Shown here piece by piece: positions 18,020 through 28,119 of a stretch of 64,000 bases of DNA. The stretch lies in NCBI RefSeq assembly GCF_005938225.1, contig NZ_VCPC01000001.1, positions 62,001 to 126,000 of the forward strand, in the 5' to 3' direction. The notes beneath the pieces are model-generated. The model had not been told where the DNA came from. It saw nothing but the letters and a program-made list of their open reading frames with translations, and searched no databases. A program made the translations under genes and the position numbers. Within the stretch, counting starts at the first letter, position 1. Every line of letters begins with the position of its first letter. The stretch is from Arenibacterium halophilum (GTDB taxonomy: Bacteria > Pseudomonadota > Alphaproteobacteria > Rhodobacterales > Rhodobacteraceae).

Positions 18020-18685
18020 CTAATCCTCGAACAGTTCGGACTGGCCCGGTGCTTCGTCCTCTTCGTCCTCTTCGCGATCGGGTCCCATAGCAAAACTTCC
18101 GACAGGCGGGCGGTTCTCGAGCAAGCCAGCGGCGCGCAGTTCCTTCAGGCCAGGCAAATCACGGGCATTTTCAAGACCGAAGTGATCAAGAAAGATCGGC
18201 GTCACCACGAAGGTAACCGGACGGCCCGGAGTCATCTTGCGGCGGCCAAAGCGGATCCATTCCATCTCGAGCAGCTGGTCGATGGTGCCGCGCGAGACGG
18301 ACACACCGCGGATTTCCTCGATCTCGGCGCGGGTGGCAGGCTGGTGGTAAGCGATGATCGCCAGTGTCTCGATTGCCGCGCGCGAGAGTTTGCGTGTTTC
18401 GACGGTTTCCTTCTGCATCAGGTAGCCCAGATCGGGCGCCGTGCGCATGGCCCAGGCGTCGTCGATGCGCACCACGCGCACACCGCGCCCTTCATAGCGT
18501 TTGCGCAGATGGGCCAGCGCCTCGGCCGCGTCGCAGCCGTGCGGCATCCGGGATTCAAGCTCCTTCACGGTCACCGCTTCGGGGGTCGCAAAGAGGATCG
18601 CCTCGACCATGCGTTCCTGTTCGCCCATGGGCGGGGCCTTGAACAGGCTTTGTTCTTCTTCCTCGGTGGGGGGCTGCATCGTCAT
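18020..18685 (-). CDS. scpB: Segregation and condensation protein ScpB
   Basis: 221 residues. Two winged-helix domains: MVEAILFATPEAVTVKELESRMP ... AWAMRTAPDLGYLM and LSRAAIETLAIIAYHQPATRAEIEEIRGVSVSRG with GRPVTFVVTPIFLDHFGLENARDLP. This is the canonical ScpB pattern. With ScpA it forms the kleisin complex of SMC for chromosome compaction. An acidic C-terminal tail (EEDEEDEAPGQSELFED) follows. The start overlaps the scpA stop (ATGA). Confidence 0.96.
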   Translation of the reverse strand: MTMQPPTEEEEQSLFKAPPMGEQERMVEAILFATPEAVTVKELESRMPHGCDAAEALAHLRKRYEGRGVRVVRIDDAWAMRTAPDLGYLMQKETVETRKLSRAAIETLAIIAYHQPATRAEIEEIRGVSVSRGTIDQLLEMEWIRFGRRKMTPGRPVTFVVTPIFLDHFGLENARDLPGLKELRAAGLLENRPPVGSFAMGPDREEDEEDEAPGQSELFED

Positions 18686-19473
18686 GAGCGTTTGCGCAGG
18701 TGGATGGGGGCAAAGGTGTCGGACTGGCGGATTTCCAGGTGGCCTTCCTTCACCAGCTCCAGCGAGGCTGCAAAAGTCGCCGCCGTGGCCGACCGGCGGC
18801 GCACCGGATCGCTGCCCCAGCCCTCGGGCAAGTAGCTGGCAATGTCGGTCCAGTCGGCGGCGTATCCGATTAGCCCGCGCATCCGTTCCAGCGCCTGTTC
18901 CATGGTGAACACCTTGTCGCGGTCCATCACGAAGGGGCGGAATTCGTCGCGGGTGCGGATGCGGGCGTAGCCCTGCATCAGATCAAGCAGCGTCGCCGTA
19001 TAGCGCACCGAGCGCACGCGGGTGACCTCTTCGACTTGGCCTCGGGCAAAGAAATCGCGCCCCAGCCGGTCGCGCGCCATCAACCGGGCTGCAGCGTCAC
19101 GCATCGCTTGCAGGCGTTCCAGCTGGAATGCGAGATGCGCAGCCAGTTCTTCGCCCGTGGGGCCATCTTCGGTGGGGTCCGGCGGCAGCAGTAGGCGTGA
19201 TTTCAGGAAGGCGAGCCAGGCGGCCATCACGAGGTAGTCGGCCGCCAGTTCGATGCGCAGCTGCTTGGCTTTCTGCACGAAGGCCAGGTACTGATGCGCC
19301 AGTTCCAGCACCGAGATCTTGCGCAAGTCTACCTTTTGCGTGCGCGACAGGGTCAGCAGAACGTCAAGCGGGCCCTCGAAGCCTTCGACATCAACGATCA
19401 GCGCCTCGGCGGCCATGCGTTCGGCCACGGTGGGCGTGGCCTCTGGAAACAAATCCTGTGGAGTGTCAGTCAT
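18682..19473 (-). CDS. scpA: Segregation and condensation protein ScpA (kleisin)
   Basis: 263 residues. ALIVDVEGFEGPLDVLLTLSRTQKVDLRKISVLELAHQYL is the ScpA N-terminal SMC-binding pattern, with AADYLVMAAWLAFLKSRLLLP following; the C-terminal winged helix (TAATFAASLELVKEGHLEIRQ) closes it. Acts with SMC and ScpB. It overlaps nagZ upstream by eight bases and scpB downstream by four, so the three are translationally coupled. Confidence 0.96.
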   Translation of the reverse strand: MTDTPQDLFPEATPTVAERMAAEALIVDVEGFEGPLDVLLTLSRTQKVDLRKISVLELAHQYLAFVQKAKQLRIELAADYLVMAAWLAFLKSRLLLPPDPTEDGPTGEELAAHLAFQLERLQAMRDAAARLMARDRLGRDFFARGQVEEVTRVRSVRYTATLLDLMQGYARIRTRDEFRPFVMDRDKVFTMEQALERMRGLIGYAADWTDIASYLPEGWGSDPVRRRSATAATFAASLELVKEGHLEIRQSDTFAPIHLRKRS

Positions 19474-20470
19474 AAACCTGTCCGCGCATCAGTCGGACAA
19501 GTTCCGCCTCTGAGGCAGCAATGTCAAGATCGCGCGGCGGGCGCCGGGCCTCCAGCGCCGCCAGTGCGCGGGATTGCGCCCGGTCGGTCATGCGGCCCGC
19601 GGCATTGGCCACCTGTTCCCGTTCCGCGAGGGTGCCGTTGCACAGCAGAACAACATCGCAGCCCGCCGCCAGCGAGTCGCGCGTGAGGTCGCCCAGATCG
19701 CCCTGCAGCGCCTTCATCGAAATATCATCTGTCATCACCAGTCCGTCGAACCCGATCTGGTCGCGGATGATATCCATCACTTTGGACGAGAGCGTGGCGG
19801 GCGCCCCGTCCAGCGCCTCATAGACCACATGCGCGGTCATGCCCATCGGCAGGTCGTTCAAGGTGCGGAACGGCGCGAAATCGGTATCGTCCAGTGCCTC
19901 TGGGTCGGCGCCGACCTGTGGCAGGTCGAAATGGCTGTCGGCGGTGGCGCGGCCGTGGCCCGGCATGTGTTTCAGCACCGGCAGCACGCCGCCATCCAGT
20001 AACCCGTCGGCCACGGCGCGGCCCAACCGGGCGACCTGCGCCGGATCGGTGCCATAGCAGCGGTTCTTCAGGAAATCGTGGGTCTCCGGCGCGGCCACAT
20101 CGACCATCGGGGCGCAGTTGCTGTCGATCCCCAGCGCGTGCAATTCATGCGCGATCAGGCGATAGCGCAGGTACATGGCGCGCTCTGCCCCCTCGCCCGC
20201 GCGGGTGACGTGATCCAGCGGCGGCAGCCAGACCCGGGCCAGTGGCGCGCGCAGGCGCTGCACGCGGCCGCCTTCCTGGTCGATGGTGATGGGCGCATCA
20301 CGGCCCACGGCGCTGCGCATATCATCACAAAGGGCGCGAATCTGGTCGGGCGTGTCGATGTTGCGGGCAAACAGGATGAATCCGAACGGATCGGCCTCGC
20401 GGAAGAACGCGATTTCCGAAGGGGTCAGGCGAAGCCCCTCGGCATCCAGTATCGTTGCGCCAAACGCCAT
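19466..20470 (-). CDS. nagZ: Beta-N-acetylhexosaminidase NagZ
   Basis: 334 residues, glycoside hydrolase family 3. KHMPGHGRATADSH carries the catalytic His and Asp loop and the nucleophile is the Asp in VMTDDISMKAL. It removes GlcNAc from anhydro-muropeptides in the cytoplasm, feeding the AnmK step (gene at 3.5 kb). Start ATG 20470 has GGAGCC upstream; the frame is open for 43 more codons into the SPOR gene but without support. It sits between the SPOR gene and scpA, the standard alphaproteobacterial order. Confidence 0.95.
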   Translation of the reverse strand: MAFGATILDAEGLRLTPSEIAFFREADPFGFILFARNIDTPDQIRALCDDMRSAVGRDAPITIDQEGGRVQRLRAPLARVWLPPLDHVTRAGEGAERAMYLRYRLIAHELHALGIDSNCAPMVDVAAPETHDFLKNRCYGTDPAQVARLGRAVADGLLDGGVLPVLKHMPGHGRATADSHFDLPQVGADPEALDDTDFAPFRTLNDLPMGMTAHVVYEALDGAPATLSSKVMDIIRDQIGFDGLVMTDDISMKALQGDLGDLTRDSLAAGCDVVLLCNGTLAEREQVANAAGRMTDRAQSRALAALEARRPPRDLDIAASEAELVRLMRGQVYD

Positions 20471-20480
20471 CACAGGCTCC

Positions 20481-21458
20481 TTATCGCGTGGCGACGGGGA
20501 TGCAGTCGGCGTTTTCCGCGACCAGCATCGAACAGAACCGCCGCGCATCGTTGATATCGTCAAAGCCCATGGCACGCAGGCGGTAGAAGTTGCGCCCACC
20601 GCTGCTGGCCTGCTGGATCACGCGCGATTTGTCGCCAAGGTATTCGGCAAAGCGGTCGTGTAGCTTGTCCCATGCGGTACGTGCGACTTCGGGGCTGTCA
20701 AAGGCGCCAAGTTGGGCCAGCCATGTTCCGGCGGGCAGCGTATCTGCGGCGACTTCTCGGGTAACGACCGGCGCGCTGGTCACGGGCGTGCGCGACACTG
20801 GCGCGTCCGACAGGCTGACGGGGCGCGCCGCGGGGCGCAGAGAGCGCGGAAGACCCGGGCCCTTCAGCACCGCGGGTTCCGGTTTCAGCATCTCATCCGC
20901 CGACACGGCATCCAGCGGTTCGGGTTGCACGATATCGGCAGGGGCGCCATCAGCGTTGCGACCCACCAGTTGCGCCACCAGCGCATCAATGGTTGGATCG
21001 CCCGTCGACTCGGCTATCTGCTCTTTCTCTTTTGCTGCTGCGGCGGCTGCGGCTTCGGCGCGGGCGACGGCGGCCTCTTCCTGTTCTTTCAGCGCGCGCA
21101 ATTCGCCCGGGGTAATGTCATCTTCGGTCAGCGATACGGGGCGCGGCGCCAGCAACAAGCGATCCGCCGGAGCGGCGGCGGTGCCTTGGGCGGCGACGGC
21201 GTTTACGGCAAGGCCCTGATGGTCGGCGGGCTGGCCACCGGGGTTTTCCGGCTGCACCCGCATCGGGCCTTCCAAGGCGCGCACCACCGGCACGCCGCTG
21301 ACATCGCGCACGACCAGCTTGTAGCCCCAGACGCCAATCCCGATCACCAGCCCAAGCGAGGCCACCGCCCCGACCACATTGACCAAGCCGCCCAGCCCCG
21401 CCTTTTGCGGGGCAGACTCGTCCAGAGTCACCTCTTCGGTGTCGTCAAAATCTGCCAT
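20481..21458 (-). CDS. SPOR-domain membrane protein
   Basis: 325 residues. One membrane helix (about residues 25-50, VVGAVASLGLVIGIGVWGYK) with a short acidic cytoplasmic N-terminus, a long Ala/Pro/Glu-rich periplasmic linker, and a C-terminal SPOR domain (about 245-322: GTWLAQLGAFDSPEVARTAWDKL ... FYRLRAMGFDDINDARRFCSML). SPOR domains bind denuded septal peptidoglycan, pointing to cell division. It lies between argS and nagZ in one minus-strand unit. Confidence 0.92.
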   Translation of the reverse strand: MADFDDTEEVTLDESAPQKAGLGGLVNVVGAVASLGLVIGIGVWGYKLVVRDVSGVPVVRALEGPMRVQPENPGGQPADHQGLAVNAVAAQGTAAAPADRLLLAPRPVSLTEDDITPGELRALKEQEEAAVARAEAAAAAAAKEKEQIAESTGDPTIDALVAQLVGRNADGAPADIVQPEPLDAVSADEMLKPEPAVLKGPGLPRSLRPAARPVSLSDAPVSRTPVTSAPVVTREVAADTLPAGTWLAQLGAFDSPEVARTAWDKLHDRFAEYLGDKSRVIQQASSGGRNFYRLRAMGFDDINDARRFCSMLVAENADCIPVATR

Positions 21459-21541
21459 CTCGCCTCGCTGCCCGGGGTCCCTCCATGGCGGGCCACCGAT
21501 GTCATTTGATTGCCTGCTTTCGGCGCGTCGGGCGAAATTGA

Positions 21542-23287
21542 CTATCGCATCTCCTGCGCCGGTGTGACGCCAAGAATACCAAGACCACCCGAAATGACAA
21601 CGGAAACGGCACGTGCCAATGCCATTTTCGACTGGCTGGTGGCGGTTTCACCCTCTTGCAGGAAGCGAAGCTCGGGCTGATCGTTGCCGCGGTTCCACAG
21701 CGCGTGGAAATCGCCAGCCAGTTCATACAGGAAGAACGCCACGCGGTGGGGTTCGTTGGTGCGCGCCGCGATTTCCACAAGGCGCGGCCATTCGGCCAGC
21801 TTGCGGGCCACGGTCAGCTCGGACTCGTGCGTCAGCCCCGACAGATCGGCCCCGCGCAGCGTATCGTCGCCCGCCTCGACCCCGGCCTCGGCCGCGCGGC
21901 GCAGCACGCTCATCACGCGGGCATGGGCGTATTGCACGTAGAACACCGGGTTTTCCCGGCTTTGTTCCAGCACCTTGGCAAAATCGAAATCCAGCGGCGC
22001 GTCGTTCTTGCGGGTCAGCATCACGAACCGGGTCACATCCGGGCCGACCTGTTCGACAACATCGCGCAGCGTCACGAAGTTGCCCGCGCGTTTTGACATC
22101 TTGAAAGGTTCGCCGTTCTTGAACAGGCGCACAAGCTGGCACAGCTTGATGTCCAGCGGGACGGTGCCTCCGCTCAGCGCCGAGACAGCCGCCTTCATCC
22201 GCTTGACGTAACCGCCGTGATCGGCGCCGAACACGTCGATCAGCGCGTCAAAGCCGCGGCTGACCTTGTCATAGTGATAGGCGATATCCGGCGCAAAATA
22301 GGTCCAGGCGCCATCGGATTTCATGATCGGGCGATCCACGTCATCGCCATGCGCGGTCGAACGGAACAGCGTCTGTTCGCGGGGTTCCCAATCTTCCGGC
22401 GTCTTGCCCTTCGGCGGCTCCAGCACGCCGCGATAGATCAGATCCTTGCCGCGCAGCTCCTCGATCGCGGCCTCAATCCGGCCGGTGCCGTACAGCGATT
22501 TCTCGCTGAAGAACACATCCATCTTCACGCCAAGCGCGGCCAGATCTTCGCGGATCAGCTCCATCATGGCGTCGGTGGCGAAATCGCGCACCTCTTCCAG
22601 CCAGTCCTCTTCCGGGGCGTCGACATAGGCATCGCCCACCTTGTCCTTCAGCGCCTCGCCCACGGCGATCAGGTAATCGCCCGGGTAGGTGCCATCGGGA
22701 AAGGCCACGTCTTGGCCATGCGCTTCGAGGTAGCGCAGGTAAACCGAACGCGCCAGCACATCGACCTGCGCGCCACCGTCGTTGATGTAATATTCGCGCG
22801 TCACGTCATGGCCCGCGTAATCCAGCAGGCTGGCCAGCGCATCCCCAAACACCGCGCCGCGCGTATGGCCCACATGCAGCGGGCCGGTGGGGTTGGCGCT
22901 GACGTATTCCACGTTGACGCGCCGCCCCTGCCCCATAGTTGAACGGCCATAATCCGTGCCGGTGTTCAGAACCGCGCCGATCACGTCATGCCAGACCGAA
23001 TTCTCCAGACGCAGGTTCAGGAAACCGGGGCCCGCCACCTCGGCCGAGGTGATGCGCCCGTCACGGCCCAGCCGCTCGGCCAGGGCTTCGGCGATGTCGC
23101 GCGGTTTCATGCCTGCGGGCTTTGCCAGCACCATCGCGGCATTGGTTGCCATGTCGCCATGCGCGGCGTCACGCGGCGGTTCCACCGTCACAGCATCGGT
23201 GTTCAGCCCCTGCGGCAGCACGCCATCTTCGGTCATCGCAGCGATCGTATCGACGACAAGCGCGCGAATATCGGCAAAAATGTTCAT
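21542..23287 (-). CDS. argS: Arginyl-tRNA synthetase
   Basis: 581 residues. Class I synthetase: the HIGH motif is HVGHTRGAV (about residue 129), the KMSKS-like loop is [13 protein letters not shown] (about residue 395), and the C-terminal anticodon-binding domain contains [17 protein letters not shown]. The N-terminal Add-1 domain ([20 protein letters not shown]) is present. Start ATG 23287 is chosen over a start 19 codons upstream that lies in a region with no homology pattern. Confidence 0.97.
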   Translation of the reverse strand: MNIFADIRALVVDTIAAMTEDGVLPQGLNTDAVTVEPPRDAAHGDMATNAAMVLAKPAGMKPRDIAEALAERLGRDGRITSAEVAGPGFLNLRLENSVWHDVIGAVLNTGTDYGRSTMGQGRRVNVEYVSANPTGPLHVGHTRGAVFGDALASLLDYAGHDVTREYYINDGGAQVDVLARSVYLRYLEAHGQDVAFPDGTYPGDYLIAVGEALKDKVGDAYVDAPEEDWLEEVRDFATDAMMELIREDLAALGVKMDVFFSEKSLYGTGRIEAAIEELRGKDLIYRGVLEPPKGKTPEDWEPREQTLFRSTAHGDDVDRPIMKSDGAWTYFAPDIAYHYDKVSRGFDALIDVFGADHGGYVKRMKAAVSALSGGTVPLDIKLCQLVRLFKNGEPFKMSKRAGNFVTLRDVVEQVGPDVTRFVMLTRKNDAPLDFDFAKVLEQSRENPVFYVQYAHARVMSVLRRAAEAGVEAGDDTLRGADLSGLTHESELTVARKLAEWPRLVEIAARTNEPHRVAFFLYELAGDFHALWNRGNDQPELRFLQEGETATSQSKMALARAVSVVISGGLGILGVTPAQEMR

Positions 23288-23340
23288 CTCGGTCTTCCCA
23301 TCGTCCGTCAGCGCGCGGTGTATCACGCGCGCCCGCAAGG

Positions 23341-25191
23341 TCAACGGCTGTCGTCTGCCGCGGCCTGTGGCGCAGGGTCTGCGCTGTCGCGTTTGGGTGG
23401 CGAGAAATGGACGACCTGTGCGCCGTCACCTCCGGTGATTTCGGTGCCCTTCTTGGGGAACCGCAATTCGCCCTTGGGGTAGACCACGGTAATGATGACG
23501 GCCTCGGGGCGGGCATTCAAGAACTCTTCGATCCCATAGGCCTCGGTCAGTTTCGTCACCCGGAATTCCCAGCCTTCGCGATGGCGACTGGCCAGTTCAT
23601 CATAGCTTAGCCCCTGCGCAAATTGGCGCCCGCCCAGCGTCGCCGGCAGCGAGTTGCGGGTCGACTCTTCGTTCTCTCGGTGCAGCTGAAACACGTTGTC
23701 GCGGCCCAGTTCGGGCCCAAGATCGGTCGCGACCAAGGTGTTATAGGCGTCGTTGTCGGTGACGCAGACCAGCCGCTTGTAGCTGGAGTATTCGACATGC
23801 AGCTCGGCCAGTTCCGACAGGATGTCACCGAAGAATGTCGGAATGCCAGCGGCGCGCGCCGGGCGCAAGTGGCCCCGGTTGCGGTCTGCGATCAACACCG
23901 GCGTTTCGGTACGCTTGATCGCCTCGGCCAGTGCCGTGCTCCACCGTGACCCGCCCACCAGAAGGATGCCGGGCCGTTGCGCCCCGGTCAGACCCAGGGC
24001 GCGGGCCAGCGGGCCAAGGGTAAAGCCATGCACCACCACCGTGGCCGCCACCAGCGCAAAGGCCAGAGGTGCGATCAGCGCGCCATCCACCACGCCCAAG
24101 TCGGCCAGCCGCTCGCCAAACAGCCCTGCAACAGCCACCAGAACCACGCCGCGCGGCCCGGTCAGCGCCACGAGGACACGTTCCTTGCGACCCACATCGC
24201 TGCCGATCAGCGACAGCAGCACCGTGGCCGGGCGCACCAGCAGGATCACAACGCCAAGGAACAGCGCCGCGCGCCATGTCAGCAGATCAAGATCGCCAAA
24301 ATCCAGCCCCGCCGCCAGCAGGATGAACACGCCCGACACCAGCAGGATCGTCGCATGTTCCTTGAAGCGGCGCATTTCGTCATAGGACGGCAGGTTGGCA
24401 TTGGCGATCAGCACGCCCATCGCCGTCACCGCCAGCAGCCCGCTTTCATGCAGCAGCGCGTTGGGCATGGTAAAGACGACCAGCAGCATCACGAAGAGCA
24501 CCGGAACCTTCATGTATTCCGGCACCTTGCCGCGCCGGAAAGCCCAGGCCACCAGAATGCCCGCTGCCACGCCAACCAGAATGGCGATCAGGATGCCGCT
24601 GACCAGATGGAACGCCGCAACCCCCGTCGATTCCGCCGCAGAGTAGCGCAGCACGACGATTTCAAAGGCAAGCACCGCTGCCATGGCGCCGATCGGGTCG
24701 TTGACGATGGCCTCCCACTGCAACAGAGCGGCGGGTTTACGCGACAGCCGCGCCTGACGCAGCAAGGGCGCGATCACCGTGGGGCCAGTCACCACCATGA
24801 TGCCGCCAAACACGGCCGAGGATTCCCACGACAGCCCGGCGACATAATGCAGCGCCAGCGTCGACAGCAGCCATCCTAGCGGGGCGCCGACGAACACCAG
24901 CCGCCGCACCCCCTGCGCCACGCCCTTCAGCGTGTGCAGGTTCAGCGTCAGGCCGCCCTCAAACAGGATGATCGCCACGGCGATGGAAATCATCGGCTGC
25001 ACCAGCGGGCCGATGTCGCGTTCAGGGTCGAAAACGCCAGCCACGGGGCCGATCAGGATACCCGCAAGCAGCATCAACACGATGGCCGGAAGTTTCAGCC
25101 TCCACGCCAGCCATTGCGCGCCAACCCCCAGCGCGCCAACCAGCGCAATCGCCATCACCGGAGACATCTGCCCCGCCGCCCCATCAACCAT
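23341..25191 (-). CDS. Sodium/proton (CPA-type) antiporter with cytosolic TrkA-N-like domain
   Basis: 616 residues. About 12-13 membrane helices occupy residues 10-395, with the CPA1 ion-binding signature around [18 protein letters not shown] and [10 protein letters not shown] in the earlier half. A Rossmann-like segment follows ([20 protein letters not shown], then [20 protein letters not shown]), resembling the TrkA-N/RCK domains that gate K+/H+ antiporters. Cytoplasmic pH or ion balance is the likely job; the ion cannot be settled. ATG 25191 or the in-frame ATG 25167 could be the start. It sits between argS and dgt, which are neighbours in many relatives. Confidence 0.88.
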   Translation of the reverse strand: MVDGAAGQMSPVMAIALVGALGVGAQWLAWRLKLPAIVLMLLAGILIGPVAGVFDPERDIGPLVQPMISIAVAIILFEGGLTLNLHTLKGVAQGVRRLVFVGAPLGWLLSTLALHYVAGLSWESSAVFGGIMVVTGPTVIAPLLRQARLSRKPAALLQWEAIVNDPIGAMAAVLAFEIVVLRYSAAESTGVAAFHLVSGILIAILVGVAAGILVAWAFRRGKVPEYMKVPVLFVMLLVVFTMPNALLHESGLLAVTAMGVLIANANLPSYDEMRRFKEHATILLVSGVFILLAAGLDFGDLDLLTWRAALFLGVVILLVRPATVLLSLIGSDVGRKERVLVALTGPRGVVLVAVAGLFGERLADLGVVDGALIAPLAFALVAATVVVHGFTLGPLARALGLTGAQRPGILLVGGSRWSTALAEAIKRTETPVLIADRNRGHLRPARAAGIPTFFGDILSELAELHVEYSSYKRLVCVTDNDAYNTLVATDLGPELGRDNVFQLHRENEESTRNSLPATLGGRQFAQGLSYDELASRHREGWEFRVTKLTEAYGIEEFLNARPEAVIITVVYPKGELRFPKKGTEITGGDGAQVVHFSPPKRDSADPAPQAAADDSR

Positions 25192-25251
25192 GCGTATCCG
25201 CCCCTGCTATGCGCCGCCCTAGGGCGGCCATTCGAGCCGCCCGAGACAGCC

Positions 25252-26418
25252 CTACTGATAGGAACCGTCGGGAACGATCTTCGTTCCCACGATGGCCGCA
25301 TGTTGTTGAATTGCAAAGCGGTCTGTCATCCCGGCCACGTAATCCGACACGATCCGCGCCAGCGCGGTTTCATTCCGCGCCTCTTCGACATCCTTGCGCC
25401 ATTGCTTGGGCAGTTGATCGGGATGCGCCATGTAATGCGGGAACAGATCATGCACCACCTGCGTGACCTTCTCGCGCATCAGAACAACGGAAGGCGCGCG
25501 GTACATGCGGTGGAACAGAAACTCACGTATCTGCTTCAAGTCATTGAAAACCGGATCGGAAAACCGGATCAACCCGCGCCCGGCATGGCGCACGTCCGCC
25601 GCCGACTTCGGGTCGATTTCCGCCAGCCGGACGCGGGCGAAGTTGATGACATCCTCGACCAGCACGCCAAAGAACCGGCGCAGCGCCTCGTGACGGCGGC
25701 GATAGTAGTTGAGCCCGGGATAGAGCCGGTCCACCTCGGCGAAACAGCGATCCAGAATGGGCAGTTCGGCCAGTTCATCGGTCGAAAACAGCTCGGCCCG
25801 CAGGCCATCATGCAGATCGTGGTGGTTATAGGCCACATCATCGGCGATCGCCGCCACCTGCGCCTCGGCGCTGGCATAGGTGGCCAGTTCCAGATCGTGG
25901 CGCGCGTCATAGGCGGCCAGCGCCCAGGGCAGGTCGCCCGTGACCGGGCCGTTATGTTTCGCAATGCCTTCAAGGGTTTCCCACGTCAGGTTCAACCCGT
26001 CGAAGTCGGCGTAATGGCGTTCCAGATCGGTCACGATACGGATCGCCTGCGCGTTGTGGTCATAGCCGCCATAGGGCGCCATCAGCACATGCAACGCATC
26101 CTCGCCCGTGTGACCGAAGGGCGGATGGCCCAGGTCATGCGCCAGCGCGACCGCCTCGGTCAATTCGGGGTTCAGCCCCAGCGCGCCAGAGATCGTGCGC
26201 GCCACCTGCGCGACTTCAATCGAGTGCGTCAGGCGCGTGCGGTAATAATCGCCCTCGTGTTCGATGAACACCTGCGTCTTGTGCTTCAGCCGCCGAAAGG
26301 CGCTGGCATGGATGATCCGGTCGCGATCGCGTTGAAAACACGACCGGAAACTGCTTTCCTCTTCCGCGACGAGCCGTCCCCTGCTCGCCTGCGGATCCGA
26401 GGCATACGGCGCGCGCAT
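25252..26418 (-). CDS. dgt: dGTP triphosphohydrolase-like HD-domain protein
   Basis: 388 residues. The HD metal site reads ALAHDLGHPPFGHTGE (about residues 88-104), preceded by HASAFRRLKHKTQVF and RTRLTHSIEVAQVAR, and followed by IADDVAYNHHDLHDGL. This is the dGTPase-like subgroup (type 2) that hydrolyses dNTPs to deoxynucleosides and triphosphate. It is divergent from erpA over 82 bases, the usual alphaproteobacterial arrangement. Confidence 0.93.
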   Translation of the reverse strand: MRAPYASDPQASRGRLVAEEESSFRSCFQRDRDRIIHASAFRRLKHKTQVFIEHEGDYYRTRLTHSIEVAQVARTISGALGLNPELTEAVALAHDLGHPPFGHTGEDALHVLMAPYGGYDHNAQAIRIVTDLERHYADFDGLNLTWETLEGIAKHNGPVTGDLPWALAAYDARHDLELATYASAEAQVAAIADDVAYNHHDLHDGLRAELFSTDELAELPILDRCFAEVDRLYPGLNYYRRRHEALRRFFGVLVEDVINFARVRLAEIDPKSAADVRHAGRGLIRFSDPVFNDLKQIREFLFHRMYRAPSVVLMREKVTQVVHDLFPHYMAHPDQLPKQWRKDVEEARNETALARIVSDYVAGMTDRFAIQQHAAIVGTKIVPDGSYQ

Positions 26419-26430
26419 TGTTGCTGATCC

Positions 26431-26459
26431 TTGTCGCCTGTCCCTGAGGTTTCTATATT
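26431..26459 (+). promoter_or_regulatory. Promoter of erpA
   Basis: TTGTCG and TATATT separated by the ideal 17 bases in the dgt-erpA divergent gap, 41 bases before the proposed start at 26501. No clear iron-responsive operator is visible around it. Confidence 0.55.
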
Positions 26460-26500
26460 GCAGGCGTTACCATAATGAAACCGCCCCCCGGAGCGTGATG

Positions 26501-26824
26501 ATGCAACTGCCCCCCAAGGTCACCGACCGCGCCTTTGAACGCCTGTCCGAGATCGGCGCAGCCCAACAGGGCAAGGCGCTGCGCATCGCGGTTGAAGGCG
26601 GCGGATGTTCCGGTTTCCAGTACGAGATCGCGCTGGACGCCCCGGCAGACGACGATCTGGTGCTGGAAGGCCAGGGCGAACGCGTCGTGGTTGATTCCGT
26701 GTCGCTCCCGTTCTTGTCGAACGCGGTGATCGATTTCACCGAGGAACTGATCGGCGCGCGCTTCGTGATCGAAAACCCCAACGCGACCTCCTCCTGCGGC
26801 TGCGGCACCTCGTTTTCCATGTAG
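26501..26824 (+). CDS. erpA: A-type iron-sulfur carrier (HesB/IscA family, ErpA-like)
   Basis: 107 residues. The three cysteines of A-type carriers are present: VEGGGCSGFQYEI and SSCGCGTSFSM at the end. It accepts or delivers Fe-S clusters to apo-enzymes. Three possible consecutive starts (GTG 26495, ATG 26498, ATG 26501); GGAG at 26490-26493 gives the best spacing for 26501. ErpA is the usual name for the gene in this place beside dgt, but the IscA/ErpA split cannot be proven by motif alone. BolA and Grx4 genes, also Fe-S trafficking, follow within 1.7 kb. Confidence 0.9.
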   Translation: MQLPPKVTDRAFERLSEIGAAQQGKALRIAVEGGGCSGFQYEIALDAPADDDLVLEGQGERVVVDSVSLPFLSNAVIDFTEELIGARFVIENPNATSSCGCGTSFSM

Positions 26825-26898
26825 GCCTGCCGCCTTGCCCCTGCGGGCCGCCTGCGCCATAGAAAGACACCAGGCTCAGGCGGAACGGAGTGCGGCAG

Positions 26899-27678
26899 AT
26901 GAAGATCGCGACCTTCAACATCAACGGTATCAAGGCTCGCGCGGCCGCCCTGCCCGACTGGCTCGATTCTGCGCAACCCGATGTGGTTCTGTTGCAGGAA
27001 ATCAAATCCGTGGACGAGGCCTTCCCGCGCGAGCTGTTCGAAGAGCGCGGTTATCAGGTCGAAACCCACGGGCAGAAATCCTTCAACGGGGTTGCGATCC
27101 TGTCGAAACTCCCACTCGAGGATGTCACGCGCGGCCTGCCCGGCGATGACAGTGACGAACAGGCCCGCTGGATCGAGGCCACGGTCGTGGGAAAGCAGGC
27201 GATCCGCCTGTGCGGGCTGTACCTGCCCAATGGCAACCCGGCTCCAGGGCCGAAATACGACTACAAGCTGGGTTGGATGGAACGGCTGCGCGCCCGCGCG
27301 CAACAGCTGCTGGACGGCGAGGAAATCGCGCTGATGGCGGGCGATTACAACATCATTCCGCAAGCTGAGGATGCCAAGCGCCCGGACGCCTGGCGCGAGG
27401 ATGCGCTGTTCCGGCTGGAAAGCCGCGAGGCGTTTCGCCGGATCGTGAACCTTGGGTTTACCGATGCCTTTCGCGCGCGCGTGGGCGGCCCGGGGCACTA
27501 CAGTTTCTGGGATTATCAGGCCGGAGCCTGGAATCGCGACGATGGCATTCGGATCGACCACCTTCTGCTGACGCCGCAATGCGCCGATCTGCTGCGCGAC
27601 GTGGGCATCGACAAGGAAATCCGCGGGTTCGACAAACCGTCAGACCACGTGCCCGTCTGGGCGGAGATCGACATCTGA
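26899..27678 (+). CDS. xthA: Exodeoxyribonuclease III (AP endonuclease)
   Basis: 259 residues. The exonuclease III motifs are in order: MKIATFNINGIKAR, LLQEIKS (metal-binding Glu), LYLPNGN, MAGDYNI, and DGIRIDHLLLT with SDHVPVWAEI (catalytic Asp/His) at the C-terminus. It acts in base-excision repair. ATG 26899 follows CGGAG; three codons upstream another in-frame start is less well placed. It lies between erpA and bolA in the same direction. Confidence 0.95.
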   Translation: MKIATFNINGIKARAAALPDWLDSAQPDVVLLQEIKSVDEAFPRELFEERGYQVETHGQKSFNGVAILSKLPLEDVTRGLPGDDSDEQARWIEATVVGKQAIRLCGLYLPNGNPAPGPKYDYKLGWMERLRARAQQLLDGEEIALMAGDYNIIPQAEDAKRPDAWREDALFRLESREAFRRIVNLGFTDAFRARVGGPGHYSFWDYQAGAWNRDDGIRIDHLLLTPQCADLLRDVGIDKEIRGFDKPSDHVPVWAEIDI

Positions 27679-27785
27679 GCAGCGCCACACCGGCGCGGTC
27701 CAAACGCAGGGCAAAGGGGCGCGATCCGGTTGCACGGCTTCGCGTCAGGCCCTAGACCGGAAGAGAACGAACAGGAGCGCATACC

Positions 27786-28028
27786 ATGGCAATGCAGGCC
27801 CATGAAATCGAAGACCTGATCCGCGCCAGCTTTCCCGCCGCGCAGATCACGATCACCGACCTTGCCGGCGACGGAAACCACTATGCCGCCGAGGTCATCG
27901 ACGAGAGCTTTCGCGGCCAGAACCGCGTGCAACAGCAACGCGCCGTCTATGCCGCGCTGAAAGGCAAGATGGATGGATCAAGCGGTGAATTGCACGCGCT
28001 GGCACTGACGACGAAAGCCCCGGAATAA
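27786..28028 (+). CDS. BolA-family protein
   Basis: 80 residues. MQAHEIEDLIRASFPAAQI, then DGNHYAAEVIDESFRGQNRVQQQRAVYAAL, the BolA/IbaG core with the His of GNHY that can help bind a [2Fe-2S] cluster shared with a monothiol glutaredoxin. The partner gene grxD is the next one (92 bases on). ACAGGAGCGCATACC precedes the ATG. Confidence 0.93.
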   Translation: MAMQAHEIEDLIRASFPAAQITITDLAGDGNHYAAEVIDESFRGQNRVQQQRAVYAALKGKMDGSSGELHALALTTKAPE

Positions 28029-28119
28029 ACCGGCCCACCGCGCGCCTATGGACCCGGCGCCGTAGGCTGCCTATATCTGGGACAAGCCACCCCCTGACCT
28101 CAGGACCGAAGGACACGCC

